From NCBI GenBank assembly GCA_037951105.1, contig JBAMJV010007965.1:1-64000 (forward strand): a DNA stretch of 64,000 nt. The letters are read 5' to 3'. Position 1 is the stretch's first letter; the number at the start of each line of letters is the position of its first letter. The notes under the pieces were generated by a model. That model did no database searches. It saw only the letters and a list, made by a program, of their open reading frames with translations, and was not told the origin of the DNA. This document shows, piece after piece, positions 24,600-35,860 of this stretch. The translations under genes were made by a program, and so were the position numbers. The DNA comes from Echinarachnius parma. Lineage: Eukaryota > Echinodermata > Echinoidea > Clypeasteroida > Echinarachniidae.

Positions 24600-26330
24600 G
24601 ATCGTACGATTATATTAAGAATGAATTATAAAGAAATTTTAAGTAAAATTAAACATTTATTAATATGGTGGAAACAGCGGGACTTGACCCTGATGGGAAA
24701 AATTCAATTGATAAAGACTTTGTGATTTCTAAATTAATATTTGTATCTTCACTCACTCCAATTCCGCAAGGTGTAATAGAAGATTTGAATAGATTAACAT
24801 TTGATTTTTTGTGGCATGGAAAAGATAAAATTAAACGGGAAGTTACTTTTTTGAATTACGAAAAAGGGGGTCTAAAAATGATTGATTTTCAATTATTTAT
24901 TCGGACACAGAGAATAATGTGGATTAAGAGACTTTTTGAGGGGGAATCAATGATGGGATGGAAAAGAGTTTTTAAATTCTTGACTAGACAAGCAGGAGGT
25001 TTGTTGGTTTTCTTTTGTAATGTTTCATTTGATTTATTGAATTTGTCACTTCCGGGTTTTTACAGGGAAATGTTAGAAGCTTGGATAGGTTCAAAAGATT
25101 TTTTGTTAAAAGAAACTGGAAGCAGGAATCAAATTGTTTTTAATAATAGATATATTCGAATTAATGGACAAATTTATTATAATGAAACATTATTTTTGAA
25201 AAATGTTTATAAAATACATCATATAGTCGATAGCAAAGGAAGAATAAAATCTGTCAAGGAATTTATGAGACTAGGATTAGATAGGTCAGAAATTGACATA
25301 ATGAAACAGATTTTTGAAAATATACCATTTATATGGAAACAATTGTTAAGTAGAGATTATAATGTGATGGAAGATACTGCACTGAATTTGGAGTTTCGAT
25401 TGAGTGGAAAAGATTATTCATTGTGTGATATAACTTCAAAATATATATATGATCATTTGTTAAATTTAAGATTAGAGAAGTCTTTTGCAGTTCGCAACAT
25501 AGAACACTTATATAATGTCTTTGGAAAAGATAATGAAAATATTTTTGTACGCTCCCGAAAATCCACGCTTAATAGTTCACTAAGGGAATTTCAATTTAAA
25601 TTACTATATAATCTTATTTATACAAAGAAACACATGTTTACTTTTCATATGGGGGATAGTAATTTATGCTCTTTTGTCATAAAATGCAGGAAACATATGA
25701 ACATTTGTTTTACTTTTGTGAAAAAGTAAGAATGATCTGGGTAGACTGCGGTAACGAGTTTGATTTAGAAGAATTAATAAATATAGATTGGAAAGGGGTC
25801 CATGTAGGAATCAAGGTTAGTAATGTAGGAAAAGATCAATTATTAAATCATGTTATATTGTTGATAAAAAGTATGATATTTGTTAATAGTAGAACGAAAA
25901 ATTATCCTCCAACTATAAAAGATATTAAAGATACATTATTGAAAAATAAAGAGGAAGAAAGAAAGATAGCTGAACAGAGAGGAACATTGCAAATTCATTA
26001 TAGAAAATGGAACACACTCTCTGACTAGGGTATGACACAGAGACACCATGTACAGAGTTCTTACTACCGCCTCCCCCCCCCCCCTTTTTTTTTTCTTTTT
26101 CTTTTTATCTTTCTTCTGTTAGTTCGCTATTGTTTCTCTGTTTTACTATAGATCTCTTTTTTTCTCAAACACTATGATTATCATTATATGTATAAGAACA
26201 GATTGTATATGTATATGTAATGCTGTACACAATTAGTTTGTTGTACTTATATGAATGATTTGTATTGTAAATTTACGTTGTAAATTTGTTTGAGAGAAAA
26301 TAAAATACTATTACAAAACAAAAAAAAATT
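24600..26330 (+). pseudogene. L1/Tx1-like LINE, 3' fragment (end of ORF2, 3' UTR and A-rich tail)
   Basis: From about 24620 the translation shows the post-RT region of L1-like elements: WWKQRDLTLMGKIQ, then after a one-base frame change near 24715, SKLIFVSSLTPIP, LTFDFLWHGKDKI and EKGGLKMIDFQLF. The frame from 24665 runs to 25729. Around 25670-25730 a further shift is needed to reach YEHLFYFCEKVRMIW, the terminal Cys/His zinc-binding motif, which is open to 26026. The 3' UTR ends with AATAAAATAC and an A-rich run near 26300-26330. The element is dead: the catalytic domain is missing and there are at least two frameshifts. Confidence 0.75.
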
Positions 26331-26504
26331 AACTATATTAATACATCAAAAGGCTAAAGCGATTAATTGTTTTTTTTTAAATTACATTACCGGTAGATCA
26401 AGTGGTTTCGGGAAACCCAGACTAGATTTGTCTATCCCCGGTTGGGGTGCAAAGCAGACCAAATAATTATGATATTTGTAATTTTGACAACAAAGATCAC
26501 TCCG
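26331..26504. repeat. Short recurrent segment (CATCAAAAGGCTAAAG...GGGAAACCCAGAC)
   Basis: Matches 40690-40750 in the same order. It flanks the KCTD-like copy 2 promoter region. Function unknown. Confidence 0.45.
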
Positions 26505-27005
26505 TATCAACTGTAGATCGATGAAGTGTGGTCTAGTACTGATAATCTAGACGTGACAGAAGTTAATTATTTACAACAAGTTATTACAAATTAGCTGCCC
26601 GATCAACAGCTCAGATAAGACCGATATTATAGACCAGGCAATTTATGATTTCGTTCTTTTGCTTCGAGGGATTGAAACAAACCACACATGTGTCTTCAAA
26701 CTGCTCCAAGATCATACGGACAAATATTAGCTAGTGGCTGAAAGGAGTCTAATCTTGCCCGAGGATCATCCTCCTTCAACAAATAGTAACATATCTTTAA
26801 AAACTCTCATAAATAAGAATTCTGTCGCTTCGTCAATACCTGAACCAGAGACATATCGATCGTCGAGTAGATTCTTGATAGAATACATTTTGTACCAAAT
26901 TGGAACATTAGAAAACTTGACAAATTCTTTGCTTCGTTCATACCTGTACCAGAGAGGTATTGATCGTTGAGTATCATCCGATTAAAACTTTTTCAGATTC
27001 ATAAA
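26505..27005 (+). promoter_or_regulatory. Putative promoter and leader of KCTD-like copy 2
   Basis: Inverse counterpart of 19228-19800. It includes the conserved GACAGAAGTTAATTATTTAC, the TATTATAGACCAGGCAAT block, and two degenerate leader repeats with CATACCTG.ACCAGAGA and GATCGT.GAGTA. An in-frame ATG at 26967 lies 13 codons upstream of the chosen start but is not shared with copy 1. Confidence 0.45.
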
Positions 27006-27617
27006 ATGGCTGAGGATCCGAACTCAAAGTCTGCCACCATTGTAACGGAAAGCCAGGGAGGGGGCTTCATCAAAATAGACAGCTCGTTGTTCAGGTACCT
27101 ACTCAACTTCCAGCGCGATTACGAAGTCATCTCGCCCAAGTTGCCAGAGAACTTCAATGAGCTTGACATGGAGGGGAAAGAGGCCGCCTTCAACAAGCTC
27201 AAACCACTGGTTGGTGCCATTGAGGAAGCAAGACAGGAGCGCAAGATCGAGACTTTGGAGATGAAACACGTACAAGTAACGGGCAAGAAGAGTGTTGTGT
27301 TCAAACTTGAAGGTGAACAACGTACAATTGACAAGATAAAAGATCACAAGTATAATAAGAAATTACTGAATACTCCGAATATTGAATACCATATTGAATG
27401 CCAACCAATCGATTCTCAAAGAGGCATGACAGACACGAATTATGATATCATAGAAGCAGATGTCGAATTAACCAATTACCCTGCGCGTGTCTCTATACCA
27501 GAAATTCTTGAACGTGTGGTCGTCAGACTTCACAACATCATATTCGATATGGGGTTCACCTTAAAGAATTGGAACCCCAACCATAATGAATGCTGGCTAT
27601 TTGAATTACGCTTGTAA
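27006..27617 (+). CDS. KCTD/BTB (T1-type)-like protein, copy 2
   Basis: 203 residues, single exon. The start at 27006 is preferred because AAAATGGCTGA matches the start context of copy 1 (ACAATGGCTGA). Residues ~24-75 hold the same partial BTB_2/KCTD domain: SSLFRYLLNFQRDYE, LPENFNELDMEGKEAAFNKL and KPLVGAIEEA. The preceding GGGFIKID resembles the strand before FRY in full KCTD domains, but the first ~50 residues of the fold are missing. The C-terminus ends NECWLFELRL, parallel to ESWVFERL in copy 1. Codon usage here is more GC-rich than the flanks, consistent with real coding. Function is not known. Confidence 0.65.
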   Translation: MAEDPNSKSATIVTESQGGGFIKIDSSLFRYLLNFQRDYEVISPKLPENFNELDMEGKEAAFNKLKPLVGAIEEARQERKIETLEMKHVQVTGKKSVVFKLEGEQRTIDKIKDHKYNKKLLNTPNIEYHIECQPIDSQRGMTDTNYDIIEADVELTNYPARVSIPEILERVVVRLHNIIFDMGFTLKNWNPNHNECWLFELRL

Positions 27618-28460
27618 ATACTAGGCAAAGGCCGGGTGTACGTGCCCGTAATTATGGGCGTATATATACAGGCACATTTTTGTCGGGTTCTGAGGTATTT
27701 GGCGCGAATGTCATCTTTCCCTTTTCCACCTGACAAATATGCCCAAAATGCATATGAGTTTGATGATTCTGTTCAAATATCAACTGGCTTAAAGTGATCG
27801 CTTATCGCACCTATTTGCCGTAAATTACGTTCACTTGAGTTTATGTGAATATACATTTTGTAATAGTAAATATATAATCCATTGCGGATATAGTATCGGA
27901 AATAATATCGCTAGTCATACACCTATTTTCGTTTTAGTATACTAACTAATACATTTATGGCCGTGCCTAAACTGATACTTAATAATAATTACACAATTTA
28001 TCACTGTTTTTGCAGTTCTTGTAAACTTAAGCATCACTTGAATGATACTCTTTACAATTTATTTCATTCCGTTCGTCTCAATATATACATGAAGTATAGT
28101 TAAAAGGTTAGGCTTTTCATTACAGGCAAGTGAATTGCATGATGTTATTAACACAACTAATACATAAAAGACTTTGTGTTAAATCTTTATCATTATCAAT
28201 TTCTTCATTTCTGTTACCATGGTTACGAATTTGACGTTTTAACGAATTTCACGTTTTATTTCTTTATTTGACAATGTGCACCGGCGTGCAATAAAATAAA
28301 TTTCAATACGATGAACAAACTGCACAGTATTTATTAAACCAATGAAACCTATTTTCATTTTTTGATTTGTACACTTTCGAATATTTAGACTATCAAATCA
28401 ATGTATCAATGAATTATTATTTAGATAAAACATTGATGAATGGAATGAGACCATTTTGCT
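27618..28460. other. 3' flank of KCTD-like copy 2; no independent gene seen
   Basis: AT-rich. The distal part (about 28340-28450: ACACTTTCGAATATT, CTATCAAATC) matches, inverted, the downstream flank of copy 1 near 18310-18370, so it belongs to the inverted duplication. Confidence 0.45.
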
Positions 28461-28570
28461 ACTATAAAAGAAATACTAATTGATTGTTGATGTGAAAGCG
28501 CTAACGGCAGCTCTATTCGTGCTCGTGTTGTTTCAATTTGGTTATGTTGCATGTTTCATGGACAGTACTT
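28460..28570 (+). other. Hydrophobic exon-like segment downstream of KCTD-like copy 2
   Basis: GATGTGAAAGCGCTAACGGC opens a frame reading DVKALTAALFVLVLFQFGY, homologous to the segment at 18150-18260. The start methionine seen in copy 1 is Ala here. It is an orphan exon or a decayed gene start. Confidence 0.3.
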
Positions 28571-28659
28571 CAAGAACATAAATGTAATTAGATTATTGTC
28601 ATAACCATGGTCCGTAGACAGCTCAGAGAGCTCAAGTGTCCGTAATATGTATGTCTAAG

Positions 28660-28810
28660 AAAAATACATATATTTGTGTCGAGTTGGTATATATTCTGTT
28701 GTTTGTATGTAGTACCTGTCATTTGCCCTGACGAAGATCCTGCTAGGATTGAAAACTAGGCTATATATACGACTCTCAAAATATATGTAGAGGAAAATGT
28801 TCAATGTGTA
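28660..28810 (+). ncRNA. Hammerhead-ribozyme-like motif in a small repeat, copy A
   Basis: CTGACGA (28728-28734), one extra A, a stem GATCC-TGCTA-GGATT (28736-28750), then GAAA (28751-28754). This is the order of the hammerhead catalytic core. A shared CGACTCTCA follows at 28770-28778, about 15 bases after GAAA. Copy B at 29646-29802 has the same layout with pair-preserving changes in the stem. Hammerheads in Penelope-like retroelements are established knowledge; assignment here is inference, since the extra A and a weak stem I are departures from the consensus. Confidence 0.4.
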
Positions 28811-29138
28811 ACTATGTCTATTCACATAATTATTTAGCAAGTTTCTGAAATATTTGTTACTCCGATTGTAATAAATGGGGTTTCTAGGTTGGACCATGCG
28901 CTTTTACCATTGCTCATCAGATGATATTTACGTTTATATATAATATGAATTAGAACCGAAATTTGATTATTTGAAATATGAGAGATAAATTATGAATCCA
29001 AGACAATATTCTCCAAATGTATACATGCAGTTATAATGGAAACATGTGTTCATCTTTGTAACATTTCTCACTAACATCTAACATCTGCACTATTTCAAAG
29101 CATATACAGATATTTATGATTGAACTGTTTATTTATTT

Positions 29139-29897
29139 TGTAAAGAGATAGTTGAGTTCTGGTAAACAGAGTACAGTTTGGTCAAATTGAATTTAAGTAA
29201 CAAAAACCTGCACCATTACATTACAAAACCTGCACCATTACATTACAAAATGATAATTATAACTCCACCATGCTCAAAAGGAATAAGAAAATTACAAAGT
29301 AAAAATACTGCTATCATTCCAAAAGAGCCGTTACAACTCAAGAGGGCGCTCTCTAAACCCTTATGTGCTTAGACCATTTTAAATAATATATTGAGCATGT
29401 GATGTATTGTTAAAATATTGATTAGATAGAGAGATAATCAACAACTATTAAAAAACCTCTTTTGTACATTTTTGAAAAGAGGAAGCATTACAATTTTTTT
29501 TAACGCCTTCCGAATTATCTAATAATTGTGGGGCCCCACATGTATTACCAATGATTATGATTGTGGACATTTCAGCCATTTGTGAACCCATTATGATCAA
29601 ATAAAGTTTATTCTGTCATTAAAATTGTATTCTCTTTCGAATTCGTGTGTGTTTAGTTTATTATATAGTGTTATGCATTTTGTGTTCCCTCGTCAGTTAT
29701 AGCCTCTGAAGAAGATTCTGCAAGGATCGAAAATGTAGACCCTATATCGACTCTCATATTATAACACAGTAGATAACTAGCTTTCAGCAGTATTTTTGCA
29801 TCATTCTCTTTCGAATTCGACACTCAATATTTCATTATCTCACACAAATAAATGTTTTGCGTAGCGCCATCTATACCAAAACTCAAATATCCCTTTA
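29139..29897. mobile_element. MITE family 1, copy 3, hosting a small retroposon
   Basis: Starts TAAAGAGATAGTTGAGTTCTGG and ends CCAAAACTCAAATATCCCTTTA. It is interrupted at 29646-29802 by a retroposon whose 17-bp target duplication is host sequence. Confidence 0.75.
29646..29802 (+). mobile_element. 157-bp retroposon with 17-bp target duplication and hammerhead-like core, copy B
   Basis: ATTCTCTTTCGAATTCG occurs at 29629-29645 and again at 29803-29819, bracketing 157 bp that other MITE copies lack. Inside are CTGAAGA (29706-29712), stem GATTC-TGCAA-GGATC (29714-29728), GAAA (29729-29732), a perfect small hairpin ATGTAG-ACC-CTATAT, then C and GACTCTC. A long variable target duplication points to retrotransposition and not to cut-and-paste. 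Confidence 0.65.
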
Positions 29898-30073
29898 GGT
29901 CTTGTCAAGTCCAAGCATTCTCTCCAGGGATCAGTGGGTGTTGCAGACAAAGTTGCGATTCAACACCCCCCCCCCCCCTTCCCCAAACCAAACCAAAATA
30001 AATAAATAAAGCTTTAGTCCCCGGAGAGGCAACTTTCCGTTTAAACACAAATCCATGTTATGCATGTTATGCA

Positions 30074-30076
<3 letters not shown>

Positions 30077-30162
<86 letters not shown>

Positions 30163-30250
30163 GTGTGCGTGCGTGTGCGTGTGTGTGTGTGTGTGTTCAT
30201 GTTTGCGTCTGTGCGTATGTGTGTGTAGGTGCGTGCATGTGTGCAAATAT
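30077..30250. repeat. (GT)n microsatellite
   Basis: About 85 bp of pure GT followed by GTGCGT and GTATGT variants. Cys/Val or Thr/His frames across it are artefacts. Confidence 0.95.
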
Positions 30251-30256
30251 AGAGTG

Positions 30257-30420
30257 TTAAGGCGCCGTCAAACCAAACCCGACACGACACACGACACGAC
30301 ATTACGACACGACACACGGCACGACATACGACACGACACACGACACGACTCACGACACGACACACGACAGGGCAGTACGTGACACACGACAATCTCAATA
30401 ATGTCGTATTGGTCGTGTTT
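30257..30420. mobile_element. Left end of an ACGACAC-repeat element
   Basis: TTAA then GGCGCCGTCAAACCAA, followed by about 100 bp of ACGACACGAC repeats. The mirror-image end is at 38700-38939. It may be one 8.7-kb element or two truncated copies. Confidence 0.5.
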
Positions 30421-30638
30421 ACTTCGTGCAGTGACAATAGTCCTTTGAAAAGAAGCATTTAGCCCTTTATAAATCAAATTTAACTTCACTAGAGCTAACT
30501 TCAAATAGAGAAACTGACCAGAAATGAATTGTGATTAAAAACGTGCAAAGAAAATGGGATTCCAAGTTTCCAACGGAACGGGATAGATCTACATCAATAT
30601 ATCTAGTAACTTTATGTTGACATAATACAGTATATTAG

Positions 30639-32894
30639 CAGTGTTGTATGACTCGAGGCCGGTCTTGGTCTCGAGTCCGGACTCGAGGCCGGCATTGCCG
30701 GCCTCGGCCTCGGACTCGGACTCGGGGACTCCGGACTCGGCCTCGGACTCGGACTCGAAGGTCGTGGACTCGATGACTCGGGCCGAGTCCAGCTCGAGAC
30801 CGGCCAATTTCCGTATATTTTGTATATTTGTATATTGGCTATTCTGTGCTATAATTCTGCAAGAAACAAGCCAAATATTATCCAATCCACCAAGCGATTG
30901 TTGCTTGAAAAAAGAGATCGCGAATGAACTGACAGCCGACAAGAAAGTGAGCAAAAAATCACCTTTGTGGGAAACAAATGGACACGCAGGTGACAAATCC
31001 ATAACAAATAGCCCAAGCTTATATTTGATAGGTATGCTTTCATTTTATACTGTCTTGTTTATGAATTGACACCGCGATTCTGAACATGTTCGGCTATCAA
31101 ACACCCGGGGGGGGGGGGGTACTCACGTATATTGGGTATACGGGGATGACTTTTTCAAAAAAGATCCTTAGACATGGATCCCCTTTTCATAAAAAAATCC
31201 TTAGACATGGATCCCCTTTTCATAAAAAAATCCTTAGACATGGGTCCTATTAAAAAAAATAAACCCTTAGACATGGGTCCCTTTTTCATTTATTCCTTTC
31301 CCTCTTTTCTCCCTCATTTTCTCCGGGATTTTGGGATTTTCCGCTGTGAAATTGTTAAAATGTTCAAGCTTCGCTCGCTCGCATACATAATATTTCACAA
31401 CGTCGGGCAGGGGTGTCGATCCTGGGGGGGGGGGGCAGGGGGGGCGGTCGCCCCCCCCCCCCCCCCCCAATGAAAATATTGGGGGGGCGAACATATCATT
31501 TCGCCCCCCCAATAATTCCGAAAATGAGGAAGAAAAAAATCGAGTGATATAATGCCAAAGAGGGGAAAGACACATTTATAAATAATTAATCTTCAAAATA
31601 GCCGTTTTTTAGTTTGAAAAAGACTGTAAATCTCTTTTTTGCCGCGCGCTTCGCGCGCATACAGTTTCTCATATTGCAAGTTTCATTTGGGTTGCGGGAA
31701 CTCACCTTTTGAAACGTGTTGGGCAGCGTAATTTCTCAAACGCACACCTCAAACGAAGTTTATTAAACCCTCATCACCGTCACAGAAAATAAAATAATCT
31801 CGGTACATATGCGCTGAACGCAAATCAAATTAGAATATCATGTCCCCCCACATTTGAAAAGGAGCAGATTGTCCCCTCCCTTTGTCATTATATATGTTTG
31901 GTTCCATACCTATATACTTCATATTACGTGAAATTTCTGTCTCAGGTGTGCACCAAATCGCACAATTTCACGCCCAAAAATGCAAAAGCTCCCTACTGTG
32001 GGAGGGGGACACCCCCTCCCACACCCTCCCCCGCTCGGTCGCTTCGCTTCCTCGCAATGTCTCCCCTACACTTTTGAGAAATTGTTGACGCCCTTGCTTA
32101 GTTTCATGGGAGCCCAATGCCCTAGACTATATCGATGGCTCTATAGTATACATGATCACGTGGATCCATCTCATGCAAGGCTCAGTCTTTTCCTCGCTAT
32201 GCCCTTTAAAAATACGTTATGAGTAGGTTCACTATTTTATACAACACCCATGCTAGGAGCAAATGTCTGAAATCTAAAAGCTTCCGGGGGCTCCGCCCCC
32301 TGGACCCCCATTATTGTCCCCAAATGTGGGTTCCCCCCAAAGTCAGGTCGTCGAGCCATCAAGACACTTTCAATGACCGCATAATCAAAACTTCCGGGCA
32401 TGCCAATGTGGGTTTTTTAGCTCTCTCAGTGGTCACTCTGGAAATTTTTTTCAAATTTCGCCCCCCCCCCCCAATCTCAAAAACGGATAGACACCCCTGA
32501 CGTCGGGTGATTATATTACCCTTCATAACGCAATAATAAGTAATAAAACGAATATACCCATACAATAATTGAAACAAATCTACTGGCCCAAAAGGGCCAG
32601 TTAAAAAAAACGTGAGTGTGGAGCCCTGAATGAGTGCATATTATGTGACACATATCTAGGGTTAATCACTTGATTGAGTGATAGATCAATTGCCTTTGGA
32701 AAAGAAAATGAATCAATGTAAAAATAATTAATTTAAAAAAAAAAGACTCGGACTCGGACTCGGACTCGGATGGTCTGGACTCGGACTCGGACTCGGACTC
32801 GGATGGTCTGGACTCGGTCTCGGTCTCGGACTCGGACAGTCTGGACTCGGACTCGGTCTCGGACTCGGATTGGGTGGACTCGGATACAACACTG
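30639..32894 (+). mobile_element. hAT-like composite element, copy 1 (2,256 bp)
   Basis: Starts CAGTGTTGTATGACTCGAGG and ends CTCGGATACAACACTG, with TATATTAG duplicated exactly on both sides (30631-30638 and 32895-32902). An 8-bp target duplication and CAG...CTG ends are diagnostic of hAT. Subterminal arrays of GACTCGGACTCGG repeats fill both ends. A second hAT-like element (31408-32499) is nested inside. An inverted, nearly identical copy lies at 59964-62219. No transposase is encoded, so movement would need one in trans. Confidence 0.85.
31408..32499 (+). mobile_element. hAT-like element CAGGGGTGTC, nested in the composite (copy 1)
   Basis: Starts CAGGGGTGTCGATCC and ends GGATAGACACCCCTG, with ACGTCGGG duplicated at 31400-31407 and 32500-32507. 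The same element sits at the same place in the other composite copy, so it inserted before the composite spread. Long C/G runs lie next to the ends. Confidence 0.85.
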
Positions 32895-33335
32895 TATATT
32901 AGAGAAATTTTAACATGATATTTCCTTACTCATTGCCAAAGACTCATAAGTTCGTACAGATTAATCCTAACTCTATCATTAAGACAAAGAACATATAGGG
33001 GCGGAGGAAACACCAGGCATGATTCTGGAGCGCCTTTGAAATATAATATGGTTCTTTTTAAAGCCCCCCTCACCCCCCACACACACACAGCCCTCCACTT
33101 CTTTCTTCTTCTCTTTTCTTTGTGGGGGATATGGGGGGGGGGGGGGGGGGGTGCCTATGATATGTGTAATGACCCTAAGTATATAGTATTACGTGAGTTT
33201 ATATTCTACTCATTCCTCGCCCCCCCCCCCCCCATCCAAAAAAAATCAGTAAAACAAAAGGAAAATGAATCCAAAATGCTTACCCTCTAACTAGGACATT
33301 ATTCATTTAATTTACCATACAGCTGCAAAAACGCG
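32895..33335. other. Intergenic with G and C homopolymers
   Basis: Contains a G run at about 33134-33151 and C runs near 33065 and 33221-33233. No exon is supported. Confidence 0.5.
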
Positions 33336-33500
33336 CATCACACACACAAACAAACATATTGTATACACGTACAGTGCGTCAACAGACACATACACACGCA
33401 CGTACGCATAAACACACACGCACAAACACACACACGCATGAACACACACACACACGCACGCACGCATAAACAAACACACACACGCACGCATAAACACACA

Positions 33501-33558
<58 letters not shown>

Positions 33559-33600
33559 TAAACACACACACACATAGACAAACACGTACACACTCACGAG
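33336..33600. repeat. (CA)n microsatellite, degenerate
   Basis: CACACA with CGCA and ATAAACA interruptions over about 260 bp, purest at 33510-33555. Confidence 0.95.
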
Positions 33601-33603
33601 CTT

Positions 33604-33725
33604 CCAAAAGGCGCTAAATCCACTATTATAACTTTGGAGACTGAAAAGCAGGATTCTTTGACAAACTTTGCATACATGCCTATGAAAAAAAATAGAAGTG
33701 GATTTAGCGCCCTTTTGAACTAAGT
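33604..33725. mobile_element. Mini-MITE (CCAAAAGGCGCTAAATCCAC)
   Basis: CAAAAGGCGCTAAATCCAC at the left and GTGGATTTAGCGCCCTTTTG at the right form near-perfect inverted ends around about 85 bp. Partial copies lie near 7255 and 20305. Confidence 0.75.
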
Positions 33726-33989
33726 TCTACTAAACACACGATATGTAAATACATTTTATGCACATTCATTAATGTAATTTCTACAAAGATCATTCTGTTC
33801 GTTTCAAATAAAAAGTGTAATAGTATTATAATAACAAAAAATCATGAAGTAAACAGAAAATATTTGTTTAAACAGCAATCCTTTAATATATTAATCAAAA
33901 ATATATCTTTTGTAGAAGAACAATTATGGGAAATCTCACTCTCTTGAAATAAAATCAAGTACGTACAGAACATAAGAATAACACTAATA

Positions 33990-35046
33990 CAACGCTCGAA
34001 ATTAGCACAGGCCCGATGGCCCGGGGCCACCAAAAATCTCTGTCGGGCCACCAAAAAATCATAATTGCTCTATTTTAGTGGCCCGATTGGGCCAGTAAGA
34101 TTTCCAAATGTAAATCTGAAAATTTGACATTTCAAACGTCGCCGAACCAGGCATAAAAAACAAAGGAAATCAGTGGAAAAAATCAGCAAAATAGCGAGCG
34201 CAAATCTGCTAACGGCGATAATCTGGAGAAATGTGCGTGATTATTAGACAGAAAATTCATCTCGTTCTGGAGGTGCCTATGAAAATTATGACGTCTTGGG
34301 GAGACAAACAACAAAGAGAAAGACTGATTTAACTGTCTACTACTAGTGCATACAAGTAGAAGTAGAAGTGTACACACATGCTGGTACATGTACTGGCCCC
34401 ATGCATTATAAATGGGGACGGTATGTACATCAGCTTAATACAGCAATTCGCATAGCCACACAGGCCACACAGTCAACTCTGATCTGCAACTAAGTATGCT
34501 TTTGACTTGTCTTCAAATCAGTCCAATTTGCGCGAATTCGTTTGGGCAAGAAAGCCAGAAAGGCCTTAATATCTTTCAAAGCATCACATAATTTGAAAGA
34601 ACTTCAAATATAGGATTCATAATAAGGTAGTACAGATTTTGTTTTATCTAGTTTTGTACTTTTGTACAATCATGCCGATTTTGTGAAAGAGTTTCAGTAC
34701 AGTCCCATGCATGTTGTTTTGTGCATAATTTCAACTTTGAGTTGACAACATCGCACAGAGAAAGGGCTGAAATTGTAACATTTCATCACTCCAAAATTAC
34801 CTTTTACTGATTCAATGTTGGGTTTATATATTCCTTTACGGATTTTTGATCAGGGTGGTGATTTTAGATGTTATTTTCATTAATTAATTTTTATGAAAAG
34901 CTATGATTACCGGTCACTGTTTTCTTTTGTTTTTCCTTGTTTTTTCGGGCCACCAAATTTCTGTTTCGGGCCACCAATATTGGATAAATACCAATTCTAC
35001 TTGCCCGATCGGGCCACCAGCAAAAAAAAGTTAATTTCGAGCGTTG
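33990..35046. mobile_element. hAT-like element with GGGCCACCA subterminal repeats
   Basis: Starts CAACGCTCGAAATTAGC and ends GTTAATTTCGAGCGTTG. ACTAATA is present at 33983-33989 and 35047-35053 (seven exact bases; an eighth differs). GGGCCACCA recurs at both ends, three times on the left and three on the right. The interior has no transposase. Confidence 0.7.
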
Positions 35047-35860
35047 ACTAATATATTAACATTAATTATAATAATCATTGATTGAGCAAAATACTCTAAA
35101 ATTATATGACTGTGTAATGTTCCATTGTGTCTGTTTGAAAGAATACTTTGAAGAAAGTCAATATTATATTATATAATCATAGAGTTTGTTTATAAAAATC
35201 CTCCATTTATCTCAAGTAGTACTAATCTCAAGTGTCTAACAACCAACCAAGTTCCAACGACACAACATTGTATTGTAACATGAAAATAAACATCATACTG
35301 ATCCAGATACCTTTTCCCGTTTGTAACCAAACCATTACAGAAAGCATACATATTCTTATTTTCAGTCGCATAAGTCGCATAATGTAATAAATGGAATATT
35401 GATATAAAGGAGTTTACCTTAGTATCTCTTCACCATGACTACTCAACAGTGAAAGGCTTTAAAATCTTACATTAGCCTTTCAGCTTGCAACCTGAACAAA
35501 ATAATATACAACTAATGTTTTGAAACGTCCTTGAATGTTCGATGACATTTAATACTTAAAAAGGAGAGCTAGCCTACTGGAATTCAAACGAAATATTAGT
35601 ATCATAACAATATAAAAATGCAATTCAGGGGGCTCTCATATTTAAGTCTAAAAGTAATCCATTAGTTTCGCCAAAACTTATATCTTAGACTTCAGTCATA
35701 TGAATTCTTCTGAATTATATGTGATTAAATTAAGAATTTTCCATTATTAAACACCAATGTTTGGCAGCCACACATGCTGCATTTAAAATACATTTACAAT
35801 ATAAAATTGTGAAATATAAATATAACAGAATGGTGTGACATTTAGAAGAACATACATTAT
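35047..35860. other. No feature recognised
   Basis: AT-rich DNA with no exon or shared repeat supported. Confidence 0.4.

Noticed and set aside
30641..31069. Ser/Asp-rich open frames over GACTCGG repeats (also 61929-62363)
   Set aside because: Subterminal tandem repeats of the hAT composite; all frames are open because of the 6-bp unit.
33312..33607. Cys/Val-rich small proteins, also at 4608, 7809, 13553 and 30060
   Set aside because: Translations of CA/GT microsatellites.
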